Shown: positions 21,894 through 33,280 of the stretch, piece after piece
How positions within the stretch are numbered: position 1 is the stretch's first letter
Layout of the letters: every line of letters starts with the position of its first letter
Assembly: GCA_027946555.1 (NCBI GenBank)
Contig: JAPEVC010000238.1
Location: 1 to 52,807, forward strand
Reading direction: 5' to 3'
Origin: Gnomoniopsis sp. IMI 355080
Lineage: Eukaryota; Ascomycota; Sordariomycetes; Diaporthales; Gnomoniaceae
DNA: 52,807 nt
Program-made: the position numbers and the translations under genes
The notes under the pieces: model-generated
Databases searched by the model: none
Told to the model about the DNA's origin: nothing
The model's input: only the letters and a program-made list of their open reading frames with translations

Positions 21894-23756
21894 CTATTCC
21901 ACCTCGCTTTGGATGCGCCCTAGCTTGTTCAGACGATTCTCCAACTCCGCGTGCTGAACATGGTGCGTGCCCGTGTGGCCATGACCAGGTGTCGTCAACT
22001 CATCGTCTTCAACATCACGCTCCTCATCAAAGCTGTGCGCCCGACTATGCGCCCGACTCTGTGCACGACTCGCATTCCGGCTTGCCGTTCTGCTCGCCAC
22101 GTCCTTGCTGATCTGGTACGAGCTAGTCCGTGATCCAGGCCCGAGTTTGGGGCGTGTGGCGTGTGTTGGCGTGCGTGCACCATGTGATGGTGTATCTGGT
22201 TTGGTGTGTGAGATTTCTTGCTTCTCGGCAAGGTTATAGGTCCCTTTGCGCTCCGCACTCTCCTTTGCAAGCGTCTGGGCGAATGGCGACCGATGCCGCA
22301 GAGTGGGCCCGTAATAATAGATGGCATATACCGCCCCCACCAAGAGGGAGGCAACAGCAAAGAGGATAAAGGATGCGTTCTCGAGCGGCTTGTTTTGCGG
22401 CCCAGGGATGTTCTGGTAAAAGGGAGTGGCGGCGTTGGTGAGTACACCGGCGAGGAAGTCGCGAGAGAAGCCATTGCCGCCTGTGGCGGATGCGGAAAAG
22501 GGCCCATACGCGCAGATCATGTAATCGATAGTGGCCATATAAATAGCGTAGTTGGCAATGCCGATGATGCCCGAGGCGAACATGGAGCCAACCCAGTGAA
22601 TGGGAGGCCCGTTGCAGGTCAAGGCGAAGATCAGGAGACCGATGGGCAGGCAAGGTGCGGTAAAGAGCAGCCACCAGAGGCGGCTCTCGTACTGGGCGTG
22701 CTCGTCGCCAGGCTTGGCCAGGCGTTGGGCCTTGTTGCGACGGATGGCGGGAATGAAGGAGCCCCAGGCGACCAAGTATCCGATACCAATGGGAATGAAG
22801 GCGAGGCCCAGCTGCCATGCATTGAAGCCCCACTGGGCATAGACAAGGCTGAAGGATTGAATTTGCATGAAGATCAGAGCATCGGAGAAGCCACTGAGAA
22901 GAGACAGAACGAGCACGATGGGCTCGGTGACGAACATCTTGAAGGGCCGGTACCAGGTCTGGAGGATCTCGTGGAAGTCCATGCGCTTCAAGACAGGAGT
23001 AATTTCATCGGGGCCCCAGACGTCTTCGCCGGCAGCTCTCCGCTTCTTTGCAATCTTGGTCAAGACGACGGTGGTACGGGTCTCGGGAACGGTCAAGAGG
23101 TGAAGGAGCTGGACGGTGCCGCCAAAGATGAGCTGGATCCAGATGGTCCAGCGCCAGGGGAGGAAGTACTCGACAAAGCCGCCGACAATAGGGCCAAGGA
23201 TGGAGCCACCGACAGAGGAAAGAACAATGTAGGCTACGGCGTACTGTTGGTGGTCTGCGTCAAACATGTCGGCAATCATTCCCAGGGTCACACTGCCACC
23301 AGCGGAGGAGAGGCCACCGAGACAGCGGCCGACGAGCAGCGAGCCAAAGTTCGGGGCCAGGGCGACGGGCAAACACCACATGTTGACGAGGAATAGCGAC
23401 GCCTGCATGATGGGTTTGCGGCCAAACTCCTCGGACCAAGGGGCCCACAGCTCGCAGCCGAAGGCATAGAGGATTAGGAAGAGGGTTGCGCCGAGACGGG
23501 CGACCTGGGCTGAGACACCGAATTCTTCCGAGATGCCATTCAGGCCATTGGAGTAGAGAGAGGTGTTGAAGTTCATGGAGGTCTGGACCAGGAAGATGAC
23601 GGTCAGAACCCACCACTTCTTCCACTTGGGCCAAGCGAAGGGAGTGTCAGCCTCGCACATGGCGAGGGTGAGCTCGCGCTTCCCATGCGAAGGGACTTCG
23701 GTAGCGCCCTTCTCATGGTGCTCATCAGACGGCGAGGAGTCTGTTGGAACGGCCAT
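21894..23756 (-). CDS. MFS transporter, DHA1 drug/polyamine exporter type
   Basis: Single exon of 620 codons. After a hydrophilic N-terminus of about 45 residues there are about twelve hydrophobic spans with a central cytoplasmic loop. The DHA1 antiporter motifs are visible: a motif A variant (EEFGRKP), the motif C glycine pattern (SILGPIVGG) and PETR after span six. The organisation resembles fungal plasma-membrane exporters of the TPO/FLR1 group, which move drugs or polyamines out in exchange for protons; the real substrate is unknown. The C-terminal tail of about 130 residues is long for the family. It is rich in Ser, Arg, His and Thr with repeated SRA/SRT units (about 550-575), suggesting a phosphorylated regulatory tail. 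A GGAA/GGAT microsatellite lies about 180 bp upstream of the start. No partner gene is adjacent. Confidence 0.92.
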   Translation of the reverse strand: MAVPTDSSPSDEHHEKGATEVPSHGKRELTLAMCEADTPFAWPKWKKWWVLTVIFLVQTSMNFNTSLYSNGLNGISEEFGVSAQVARLGATLFLILYAFGCELWAPWSEEFGRKPIMQASLFLVNMWCLPVALAPNFGSLLVGRCLGGLSSAGGSVTLGMIADMFDADHQQYAVAYIVLSSVGGSILGPIVGGFVEYFLPWRWTIWIQLIFGGTVQLLHLLTVPETRTTVVLTKIAKKRRAAGEDVWGPDEITPVLKRMDFHEILQTWYRPFKMFVTEPIVLVLSLLSGFSDALIFMQIQSFSLVYAQWGFNAWQLGLAFIPIGIGYLVAWGSFIPAIRRNKAQRLAKPGDEHAQYESRLWWLLFTAPCLPIGLLIFALTCNGPPIHWVGSMFASGIIGIANYAIYMATIDYMICAYGPFSASATGGNGFSRDFLAGVLTNAATPFYQNIPGPQNKPLENASFILFAVASLLVGAVYAIYYYGPTLRHRSPFAQTLAKESAERKGTYNLAEKQEISHTKPDTPSHGARTPTHATRPKLGPGSRTSSYQISKDVASRTASRNASRAQSRAHSRAHSFDEERDVEDDELTTPGHGHTGTHHVQHAELENRLNKLGRIQSEVE

Positions 23757-23931
23757 GATGGCAGAAGAGTACAGAGTACAGAGGAGATGTTGAAGACAAT
23801 GGGAATGACGTCGTTAAGTGAGATAAATATCACTTAAATATCTCCAAGGAGTGTTGCTAGTATTCTGTGTTGTTGTCTTTGGTGGTGTTGGCGGGGTGAG
23901 TGGGTCCGACCGCAAACGGATTTGACTGGAA

Positions 23932-23974
23932 TGGAGGGAGGGAAGGAAGGAAGGATGGATGGATGGATGGATGG
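23932..23974. repeat. GGGA/GGAA/GGAT microsatellite
   Basis: Tandem tetranucleotides change from GGGA to GGAA to GGAT within about 43 bp, upstream of the MFS start. Likely length-variable between strains. Confidence 0.93.
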
Positions 23975-25242
23975 TGAATGGAAGGTCAAGCAGCTATGTC
24001 GCAAGCATGTCTAGGAGACCAGGAATGGCGCAGGGGGAAGGGGTGGCAGGCGCGAGGTGCCAGTTGCCTGATGCCAGATGCCAGGAGGGAGTTTGGTCGG
24101 GAAGGGGGATGAATGATCAAAGAGAGAAAGAACGACGGGAGACGAAAACGAAAGGAGGACAAGACGTCACTAGATATACACCATGGATAACTGATGTCCA
24201 AGTGTGCGCGCGCACATGCAGGTGCAACTTAGCATTTGAGGTAGGGTGATATTGGCTACGATCGACTACCAACGGACCTGGTGGGAACTGGGAACTTGGA
24301 ACTTTCTTAGGGCTGCCGTAAGCTTACTGCTTGTAATCCTGCTGTACTCATTCTTCTCCGGCTGTACTGGACATACTGCGTAGTAAAAGCCAGTTCCAGA
24401 TATCCCCAGGCCCCAGGGTTGCTCCTCCACAAGAGCCACAAAACTGTGGGAGTTGCCCATGGGGAGGATGCGGTATGCCCACTTTTCATCAGTGTTTTGC
24501 TGCACGAGTCTGGCCATGCTGTTGCATCGGGGACCACTCGGACCCTCCGGTCTGCAACGATAGATAGTCATGTGCGCAGCAGAGATATCTACGAGTTTAC
24601 TGCCAAGCAGGAAACACAGGAGGCACAAACCACTGCATAGGTACTGCGCAGTAGTAGACTTGTCGAATGCGGGGGACTAGGCAAGGCTAAAGCAACTCAT
24701 GAAAATGTGAGGGATAACAAAGGACCAGCAAAAAGAAAGAGCCGCACTTGTCTGGCTCTGTTTTCTGGTTCGGGGCGACAGGGCGATAACATGGCCTCGT
24801 ACAAGCACACCGCAACTCTTGTTAGCATCTACTACTGTACCATATGACAAAGACGCTAATCGGGCCTACAGTGCGCTACGGCCCACCATGACGCAATGGG
24901 CTGGGCTGTCAATGACATCATTTTCGGTTTGTGTGGACGCCGACGCTGGCCATAACCTTCAGTCGGACAGTGCATGGCAGTACTACAAGAATACCTAGCT
25001 AATTTTTATAGTAATTGAGGTTGCCATACCTACTTCCTACCGCCTATTTAGCGCCTAGCTGCAGGATTACATGTGTCTTACCTTACACTTTTCCGTGCTT
25101 AAGTAGCAAGTTCAAGGCAAGGTTAGAGGAAGGAGGTCTACAAGCTTTTTTCCAAGACTCCAAGATCTGGGATCAGCACCTTCCCGTCCCTCCTTTCCGC
25201 GACGGCCATCCACCACCTACCTGGCCGCCTGGCAGGCCTAGG

Positions 25243-25252
25243 TACCTAGGTA
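25243..25252. repeat. dispersed palindrome TACCTAGGTA
   Basis: Exact copy, preceded by an overlapping CCTAGG core so that the two half-units form a longer inverted structure (25237-25252). Confidence 0.95.
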
Positions 25253-26090
25253 GTAGAGCACAACCCGCTGCGACTGGCTCATGGCAAGGTCGACCCTGAA
25301 CCCAGGCCGGCTTGGCCAGTTTGACGACCGGTTGCCCCCGGTCGCGGGCCGTAACTCGGCCCGGTCACCAATTCTTCCGGACGCCAACTGGGAAACCCCA
25401 CGTAGCGAGGTAAGCCGGCGGCGGGGGGCAGCAACATGCTGTTCACTCCGCGGTGAAACTGATCCTTCTTTCAAATCACGGCCATTGCCCCAAACAAAAC
25501 CACACTGCGCCAATTGTACGTTTGAAGAACAATACAGTTTCCCTGTCGGTGCGCCGGCAAGAGAGTCAACCGAGAGGAACAAAAATAAGAAATAAAATTA
25601 CCCGACACATATTGGGCCAGTGCTGACCAATCCAAGAGCAAAGCTCGGTTATTTTCTCCCGTCCAAGACTTCAAGAGCAGTACGACTATGGGTATGCCTT
25701 TGTTTTGGACCTCGGGGTCTGCCTAATTTCCAGACATCAAGTACTCCAGTCTGCTGTGGACCACTTCCATTACCACGCCTTCCCAAGGCCTCTCATGTGG
25801 ACGGCAAGCGTCATCAATCCCCCTCTCTCTTCCCCAAATTCCGGGGAAATCTGGGGTGCAGGGGCTCCACCTGTCTTCCTACTATGTATACTTCAAGACA
25901 CATCATTGGGTAACCACAGCTGCTAAGAAAAATTAGTTGCCGACCACGTGAACCGCATGTTCAACATTGCGATTGTGATCTCGAGGTCTCGGGTGGCTCG
26001 GGTTGAAGTCATGGCGAACGGCGCGCAAACTAGTAATAAATGCGGTAGACAACGACGGGGCCTCGATGCTAGCAACGATGGCCGGAGTAG

Positions 26091-26098
26091 TATATAAA
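26091..26098 (+). promoter_or_regulatory. TATA box of the rhamnosidase gene
   Basis: TATATAAA lies 100 bp before the start codon of the GH78 gene on the same strand, a position typical of inducible fungal genes. Confidence 0.6.
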
Positions 26099-26197
26099 GC
26101 TGAGAATATCTTCTAGTTTTGAATCGTACCGCCGGCCATACAAGCTTCGTCTTGCCGAGTTGGTGGTGAACACAGCGTGACAGTGTCAATCTCATCC

Positions 26198-28386
26198 ATG
26201 TGGTCACTTCTATTTACCGCTCTGGCCCTCCCGGCGTGCCTCGCCGACGTGACCCCATACAGCGATCACATACTCGCACCCTCTTCTCGCACAATATACC
26301 CGCCTTCTGTCTATCGCACAAATGGCACCGTCACCAATCCAGAGTCCCTCCTCTTCAGCAGTACCAACACCACCGGCCCCGCCATTTTCAAAGGAAATTC
26401 TTCCATTACCTTTGACTATCAAAAAAACATCGGCGGCATTGTCAGCATCACTGTTGGCTCTGTCTCGTCACCGGACGCTATCCTGGGCGTAACCTTCACC
26501 GAGAGCAGTTTGTGGATCAACGGCGCTGCGTCGGATGCTACTGCGGATGCCGGCTTGGACTCCCCATTGTGGTTGTCCGTGGGAGACGGCCCCGGGACGT
26601 ACACCGTGGGGAGAGAATTTGACCGTGGTGCGTTTCGGTATTTGAGCGTGGTGAGCAATTCTAGTGGCACAGTAGAGGTGCAAAGTGTAGAGGTAAGGTT
26701 CACTGCTGCGCCGGAGCAGGATTTACAGGCGTATACAGGCTATTTCCATAGTAACGATCAATTGTTGAACCGGATCTGGTATGCTGGTAAGTCTTTTCGA
26801 CAAGTTATCGACGGTTTTGGACAGAAGGCTGATCGGCGACCTCATAGGAGCGTACACATGTCAGCTATGCTCCATCGACCCGACACACGGCGACTCTCTG
26901 ATATGGCTCAAGATCATCAACTCCACTGAAGTTATCGAACTACCCGTGACCATTCCTTGGTACAACAATTATACCATCACGGGCGGCAAGACAGCCCTAG
27001 TTGACGGGGCCAAAAGGGACCGGCTCGTCTGTACGTCTCAGCACTCGTTGCTTGTGATGCACTTGAGGAGTATACTGATCCACTTCTAGGGCCTGGAGAC
27101 ATTGTCGTGACCGCACCCAGCATGTTCGTCAGCACTGGTGACATGGTATCAATTCGTAACTCGCTTGACTCCCTCCTCGCCCTCCAAAACTCATCCGGTG
27201 CCTTGCCATACGCGGGTTCGCCGTTCCAACAAGCCGAAAACATCTACAGCTTCACGTACCACCTGCACAACCTGCTTGACATTGGCCTGTACTATGACTA
27301 TACCGAAGACTTAGGATACCTACAGAGTGTCTGGAAAAACTTTACGCTAGGCCTGGAATTCTCGCTTGGGCACGTCGATGGTACGGGGTTGATGAATGTT
27401 ACTACGACAGCAGACTGGTTACGAGTTGGCATGGGTGGACATGTGAGTAGACAATAGCATTTTCAGCTGTGCACATCTGGTGGGTCATTGACAATCTCCA
27501 GAACATCGAGGCAAACGCTATCCTTTACTATACCCTCAACAAAGGTGTCGAGCTAGCAACTGTCCTAAATGACAGCGCATCAGCCACCACCTGGTCTCTA
27601 GCGGCCGGAAAAATCAAGACCGCCGCCAACGCCCTTCTTTGGGACAACTCCTCTTCGCTCTACTTGGACAATGAAACGACCACCCTCCACCCTCAAGACG
27701 GCAATGCCTGGGCCGTCCTGTCCAACCTTACGACCTCTTCCCAGCAGAATGCCGCCATCACCACCGCCCTCCGCGCTCGCTGGGGTCCTTACGGTGCACC
27801 TGCTCCTGAAGTCGCTAGCACGCCGGCCACAGTCTCGCCGTTCATCGGCTACTTTGAGGCCGCTGCGCACTACCTCGCCAACAACGCCACTGCCGCTCAT
27901 GAGCTGCTCCGCACGCAATGGGGGTTCATGATGGACGATCCGCGGATGACCAATAGCACCTTCATCGAGGGGTATGCGGCGGATGGCAGCCTGGTGTATG
28001 CGCCATATACGAATGACGCTCGTGTCAGCCATGCGCACGGGTGGAGCACAGGGCCGACGAGCTTGTTGATGTTTCGAACTGCGGGACTCAACATTGCGTC
28101 AGCTGGTGGACGGACTTGGGCCGTGGCCCCAAGATTGGGTGGATTGACGAGCGTGGAGGCCGGCTATGTGGCCCCTGCTGGTGATTTTTCTATCAAGGTA
28201 CAGGCGAATGCTGGCTCTGATTTGGTAGTTGCTCTATCTTTCTCTACACCCAATGGCACGGTAGGGACTGTGTCGTTGCCTGGTGTGGTCGGCAGTCTAC
28301 GCGATGACGCGGGTCAAGAAATTGCTCTCGTGGATGGAGAGGCAACAGAAGTGCCGGGAGGAAGCTGGACATTACTTACGTCGTAA
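26198..28386 (+). CDS. secreted alpha-L-rhamnosidase (GH78)
   Basis: Four exons, 26198-26786, 26848-27030, 27090-27442 and 27502-28386, join to 669 aa. The ATG at 26198 starts a signal peptide (cleavage near residue 18, after CLA). An N-terminal beta domain of about 190 residues precedes the (alpha/alpha)6 catalytic barrel. The GAKRDR-x-VW-x-GD segment in the barrel and the SHAHGWSTGP motif near the C-terminal end of the barrel are characteristic of fungal GH78 enzymes. A C-terminal beta domain closes the protein. GH78 enzymes release terminal alpha-L-rhamnose from pectin (rhamnogalacturonan) or plant glycosides outside the cell. Many N-x-S/T sites suggest heavy glycosylation. Introns are 57-61 nt with GTAAGT, GTACGT and GTGAGT donors. 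It complements the polygalacturonase in pectin breakdown but is not clustered with it. Flavonoid glycosides are an alternative substrate. Confidence 0.92.
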
Positions 28387-28780
28387 AGCACACTCGTGAA
28401 AGAGGAAAATACCTATCAAATAGATCAGTCAAAATTCGTACTTAGCCTGGGCCTCCGGACCACACAGCAGTTTCCCTTCTTTGAAGGGTTCGCAGCCAAC
28501 CACCTTCACATCGCCGCCCGCCGTGATTTGAGTTACCCCAACACGCCAAATCTCTTCTCATATGCGACTGAAATGGGCCATAGAACCGTTACATACCGGT
28601 GATACACTGACCAGTTGTACCTATCTGGGAGCAGCCAACCACTTATACTATGTAGTCTCGAATGCTCGCGATCGTCAAACGACAGGATCAAGAAAATCAG
28701 CTGCACCTCGTGTGATTGTAATTCATTTGTCATGAAAACTCGCTCCTCACCACCACTACGCTGCTGTTATTCCTGACAGC
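28387..28780. other. spacer between rhamnosidase and DUF3604 remnant
   Basis: No gene is seen here. It presumably holds the rhamnosidase 3' end and the former promoter of the decayed gene that follows. Confidence 0.6.
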
Positions 28781-30735
28781 ATGAAGACTCTTACAGTGGC
28801 GGAGTGTCACAAGCTGGCTGGACCATGCTTTGCGCCGGAAGGTCTATATGAGTATAGCAAAACACTAGCCTTCGTAGAAAACGCCTGGAGAGACGTACAA
28901 ATCCTGATCGAGAGGGAATGGACCAAGGACGTGGTCAACTTTCAAGTCGTCGCCTCCGGTCTCGCTAATAGCGCCTAGATCAAGGGTACATTTGAAATCT
29001 ACTCAGGGTGTATGTCCCTAGCCAATACCGTACTGACATCCCAATTGAGCATCGCTTGAATCCAGGACTGGAATCGTTCCCAGACCTCGAATCGTGCGGC
29101 GGATAATTATGTCAGTGCTAAGTACATGTCAATTACGCTGCGAGCGGAGCAAGAGTCCGCCCCGGGTCAAGGCCTCTCTGTGCGGTTTGATCAGAAGGGC
29201 CACGAATGGCCCTTCCACAAAGCTGTCACCATCGAAGTTGTTGATAGCTACTTGTATTCGGATGCGAGTATTGTGATTTGCCTGGGCGACAGGCGTTGGG
29301 GAGGGCGTGGTGCGCGGTCCAGGGACCTTTGTTGAGACGCAATTTTGTTGGCAATTCTATATTGACCCAGTAGGGACTTCACAAGTGGCTCCTCGATACT
29401 CAATTACTGAACTGTTATAGACTGACCCATGACCAATGCAGGCGATTTGCCTCCGTTCAGCCTGATCTAGTTGGGGACATCGTTCCTGTTTCACCCTACC
29501 GTCTGGCAGCCACCTCACCACGCATTATCAGTCCCAGCGTGCCGTTCAGTGTCCTTATTAATCCTGAGTATGTTTGAGGAAACGTAAACAGGAATTTGAC
29601 CGGTCTCTCTATTCTGCTAGAAATAGCGGATGACAATCATCCAGAGTGAACTATCATTTCGCAAGAGCTTCAGCTCCCGGAACAAGACTGGGCCAACGTC
29701 ATCTTCACTGATCTGGTTCTTCCAAGAGAGGTCAAATACACCGTTCATGCCACTCTTCACACTGATTCACCAAAACCATGATCAGCTGAGATCCATGTCA
29801 TCAGCTCATCCGCCATGCCTCTGACTGTTGTATCACTACCCCTTTCGAGCATCGAGGCCGTTCTTCGTAGACCTACACGTACACTCTGACGACACAGTTG
29901 AGGTACATGAGGCCCCATACGACTTCAGCTACGGGCGTGACATTGCAGCGCTCGATATTTTGGGCTACACCGCCAACGACTGAAACGTCACTGCTCTCCT
30001 CTTGGACGCCACCCTCGCACTGATCCGCGAACTCCAAAGGCCTGGTTCCTCCGTCCTTTTCCCAGGCACAGAGTCGTGCGGCAATTCAGCCGCAGGCGGA
30101 GACCATAAAGTCATATTCCTTGATGATTTGGCCCATTGCGACCAGAAATTCCCCTTCAATAGATATGGCCACGTGGCAAGGGTATTTGAATGGAATGGGC
30201 ACAGTCCCAGCGAGCTTGTTCCGGGCTCATGGCCACTGGACGAGCTCTATACGACGTACGAATACAATGCGGACGGCCACCTGGTGATCCTACACGTGGG
30301 CGGCAGGCGATGCACTCTGCCGTGGCACCACCCAAGACTAGAGAGCTTGCTGGAGCTTGGTAGTGCGTGGGCCAGTTTGAGTAGCTGCTCCGGGACTCGG
30401 TGCGGCACGAGGGGAAGTTTGGGATCTGTGCTAATTGTGACGAGCACCGTGGCGTGACTTGTAGTGCTGTCTTTGGGACAAGAGATGATCTGACGGGCGA
30501 GTTAGCAGGGAAATTGGAGCGGAGGGATGTCACGAGGGCGTTGAGAGCGCGAGGACTTTTGCTACCAAAGGGGAGAGGCTGGTAGGCTTGATAAGCACGC
30601 CCGTTGGTGTCCATATTCAAGGTGATGAAAGGAAGACAGCACCTGGAAAGTTTGTGCAATTTGAACTCATTACTTCTTGGGAAACAGTGGATTTTCGTCC
30701 ATCGAGGTGTACCCAGGTAGGATGCTTTGGGCCTG
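28781..30735 (+). pseudogene. decayed DUF3604-family gene
   Basis: Translation of the plus strand gives successive pieces of a DUF3604 protein in all three frames. In order: an N-terminal beta piece (29066-29310) with the family pattern DW-x-x-x-Q-T-x-x-x-A-A-D-N-Y; its continuation after a frame change (GTFVETQFC to FYIDPVGTSQ, about 29310-29410); a linker frame with stops at 29575, 29647 and 29779; the PHP-like DLHVHS motif near 29870 with YDFSYGRDIAALDILGYT; a stop at 29981; GTESCGNSAAGGDH and LHVGGR; then two more frame changes to VGVHIQGDE near 30620. Members are uncharacterised proteins with a predicted metal-dependent PHP-like hydrolase fold. The count of stops and shifts exceeds what introns explain, so it is most likely dead. 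The first 65-codon frame may be the original N-terminus. Remnants may continue to about 31250. Confidence 0.8.
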
Positions 30736-31585
30736 ATGTGGAAGCGAGAATCTATAGATAGAGACCGAAGTGGACAATGAGGCCCCTCTACTACGTGTAT
30801 CGTGGGGAGGGGGGAGGGGAGGAGATTATACGATCGATAACGTGAATCTATTTGGGATGGGACTGTTGAGTTCGTTGGTGGTAGTACTTTCGTAGAAAGC
30901 CTCAAATCTTCGTGGTTCCACGACAGCCCCAGAGGCTAGCATCAAGCAGCTCAGCCCTATGATGCTTGAGCTTTCAAGCCGAGCGAGCGGCGACATAGAA
31001 AGCGTCCATGTGAATCTTAAGGCGGAAAGCAACCATCGACCGTAGCTGTTATAGGCACATTACAAGGCTACGTGAGAGTCGGTGATCCCCTGGCTGGCAA
31101 CCTACAAAAAGCTCAGCTCACATACAGGCTGATCCATGATGCTATCGAGGGTCTGACAACGTTGGGTGGTTCGCTTCCAGAAAAGGTTTTGGCGTATGAT
31201 TCGCTTCCTTAGGCCGCCCGGAGCGATAGCCAGATCGTCCGTCATACGCGCAATGACATTGTCAACCATATTGTATCCGGAAGTTTGTTCAGCTTATCCA
31301 AAGTAAGACAACCAATTTCAGCAAATGGGTTGGTGGCGGCGTCGAGCCATCGAGGTAACACCCGTGGACTTCAATATTCGATGAGGATGTCATCGTCGCA
31401 AAGTCCGTGACGAAGCGGGAGCGCATGCGGAAGGTCGCTGGGCTGGACTAGTTGCCAGGTCAGGGCAGCGACTGTGAGCTTTACCGGCTGGCAAAAGTGA
31501 CATACTCAAGGTTATCTATCGACTATACGTGTCGTGAACCCCTAAGAAAAACATGCGTCGGCAATTGTCTGACATCGCAGCCCCA
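30736..31585. other. possible 3' remnant of the DUF3604 gene and spacer
   Basis: Plus-strand fragments such as WDGTVEF (about 30850) and GYVRVGDPLAGN (about 31070) look like the C-terminal part of the DUF3604 family, again in changing frames with stops. The rest is spacer at the 3' side of the ATP-grasp gene. Confidence 0.45.
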
Positions 31586-32989
31586 TCATATCCCAACGAG
31601 CATTTCTTTAATCCATTGCTCAGTGTCTGACAGGTGCTTTGTATCCTTGCCACCCCAAACTACATCCGCCATATTCAAGTCATCCTCAATCTCCGCAGTT
31701 GCAGTAATTATGACCCTTCCCGTCTCAATAAGAGGCTGCAGTCTGTTATAGATATCATCAACTTTGCCCACGTACTCGACAGCCGCAAATTGCGCCAACG
31801 GCAAGGCCCTCTCCTTCCAAAAATGCCCCGACATGAGGCAGATGGGCATAGAGCCCGTGAAGCGAGCATTCAAGTCCACGACATATTGTTCGCCCTCCTT
31901 ATCCGCCACGATGTCCACCCCCGCCCAGCCCACAAAAGTCATCGGCAGCCGTCGCGTCGTATCTTGCACGGTTTTCTGCACTAACTGGCAAAGCTTGTCT
32001 TGCATGCTATAGTCGATGTGTCCGCCCACCCACTTCCCCTCCGTGGTAAGCGTTTGCACCGTGACGCCCATGATGAGGGGTGCATTCCTGTCGTGCGCAG
32101 TTCCTGGAGCGCCTACAACAAAGTGGACGCTGAGGTCGTGAACGAGATCGATGTACTGGGAGAGTATCACGTCTGTCGTGCCTCGTGCTTTGTAAATTGT
32201 CAGTGATGCCAACAAGTTGTTTCGCTGGGCCTCAGTCTTTATGATAAATGTGCCGAAACCACAGCCAGCTCGGAGCAGCTTGACCACGAATGGCAGGGGC
32301 TTCGTCTGGAAGATGCAGGACGGTGCGTCTAGGACGACCTTTTGCAAATCAAAGACCTCTGACGTGGGTGTGCGAATACCAGATGTGAGGAGGAACATTT
32401 TCGAATTAATGTCAAACATTTCGCGAGGGTTCAAGAGACAACTGTGGTGGTCCATCCAGCCCTGTGGACGCCAAAAGAGAAGCTTTGCATTTTTGGTCGT
32501 CTCTTGAAGACTCGCAACAAAGTCCTCGCCGTTCAGATCCACCACCCTGGGTCGATGTCGCTGATCCGGTTCTAGCTGCGACAGCGCCCTTTCCATCCCA
32601 GCCTCAGTGATATTTGGGGCGAAAACGAGCAAATCCATATTACCCAGGCCAAAAGCCCTGCGAAGAGGTTTGAGACCTAGGATGATTTTTCTGAGCCTCT
32701 CAATCTCCTTCTCATTATTGGCGTATGGGACAGGCTCCTCATCCTCCGGGTAAACGAGTTCGCGGGGAAAACATGGATGAAGATCCATATGCCCGAAGAC
32801 GCAGTACATTGTGACAATGAAGGGGCCCTGGATACCGCATTCTCGGTACAGATCTGCCAAGGTGGTGTCGAGTCGGATAGTGGAGGTTTGGCATTTTGAT
32901 AATGGCTTTCTTGTGGTTTGAGCAGGCTGAGGTGTCATGAGCTCATTTGTGTCGTCTATTCCAAGATTGGCCGCGTCCTCTTTGACCAT
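31586..32989 (-). CDS. ATP-grasp domain protein (solid-state-culture-specific type)
   Basis: Single exon of 467 aa if translation starts at the ATG at 32989, which sits in a strong context (CACCATGG). The frame stays open 27 codons further without an ATG. An N-terminal domain of about 170 residues is followed by an ATP-grasp fold. The glycine-rich ATP-binding loop is visible in RAGCGFGT and the metal-binding element in VVDLNAR (N at about 374), as in carboxylate-amine ligases. It resembles fungal proteins annotated as solid-state culture specific ATP-grasp domain proteins. ATP-grasp enzymes activate a carboxylate as acyl-phosphate and join it to an amine or thiol; the substrate here is unknown. 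It is the only ligase-type enzyme near the oxidoreductases, hydrolase and transporter to the right, which makes it a candidate central enzyme of that group. Confidence 0.85.
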   Translation of the reverse strand: MVKEDAANLGIDDTNELMTPQPAQTTRKPLSKCQTSTIRLDTTLADLYRECGIQGPFIVTMYCVFGHMDLHPCFPRELVYPEDEEPVPYANNEKEIERLRKIILGLKPLRRAFGLGNMDLLVFAPNITEAGMERALSQLEPDQRHRPRVVDLNGEDFVASLQETTKNAKLLFWRPQGWMDHHSCLLNPREMFDINSKMFLLTSGIRTPTSEVFDLQKVVLDAPSCIFQTKPLPFVVKLLRAGCGFGTFIIKTEAQRNNLLASLTIYKARGTTDVILSQYIDLVHDLSVHFVVGAPGTAHDRNAPLIMGVTVQTLTTEGKWVGGHIDYSMQDKLCQLVQKTVQDTTRRLPMTFVGWAGVDIVADKEGEQYVVDLNARFTGSMPICLMSGHFWKERALPLAQFAAVEYVGKVDDIYNRLQPLIETGRVIITATAEIEDDLNMADVVWGGKDTKHLSDTEQWIKEMLVGI

Positions 32990-33280
32990 GGTGACTCTCG
33001 GCTTTGTGAAGGTGTTTGCGGAGAGTTTTCGAGCTTCAATTATTGCTCCAGTTTCTTCAGAAGACAGCAACGTCTATATCCCCTTTTGTGTGGCGCTTAC
33101 TAGTAGATGCTGACGATGAAAGCTGAACAAGAAACAGAAATGGTCAAAGCCCAATTATTGAGATTAACCCAGAGGATTGCATTAGTCACAGTTGAAGTTC
33201 ATCACTATTTGTCTCTCATGTGGAAGGTTTTTTCGGTGATTATCTTGATGTCCCATTTCCGGGATCTGGCGCTTGGATCG

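Larger units (their letters stand above)
23757..26197. other. intergenic region between divergent MFS and rhamnosidase genes
   Basis: About 2.4 kb shared by two divergently transcribed genes. It contains the GGAA/GGAT microsatellite, a TACCTAGGTA palindrome and a TATA box for the rhamnosidase gene. Short frames on both strands (for example 24266-24628 minus and 25281-25595 plus) show nothing recognisable. Confidence 0.65.

Noticed and set aside
22218..23396. 392-codon plus-strand open frame
   Set aside because: It lies entirely antisense to the MFS transporter at 21894-23756 and its translation is a low-complexity Gly/Asp/Glu-rich shadow of that GC-rich gene.
30156..30905. 249-codon minus-strand open frame
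   Set aside because: The plus strand here encodes recognisable DUF3604 pieces; the antisense frame has no family features.
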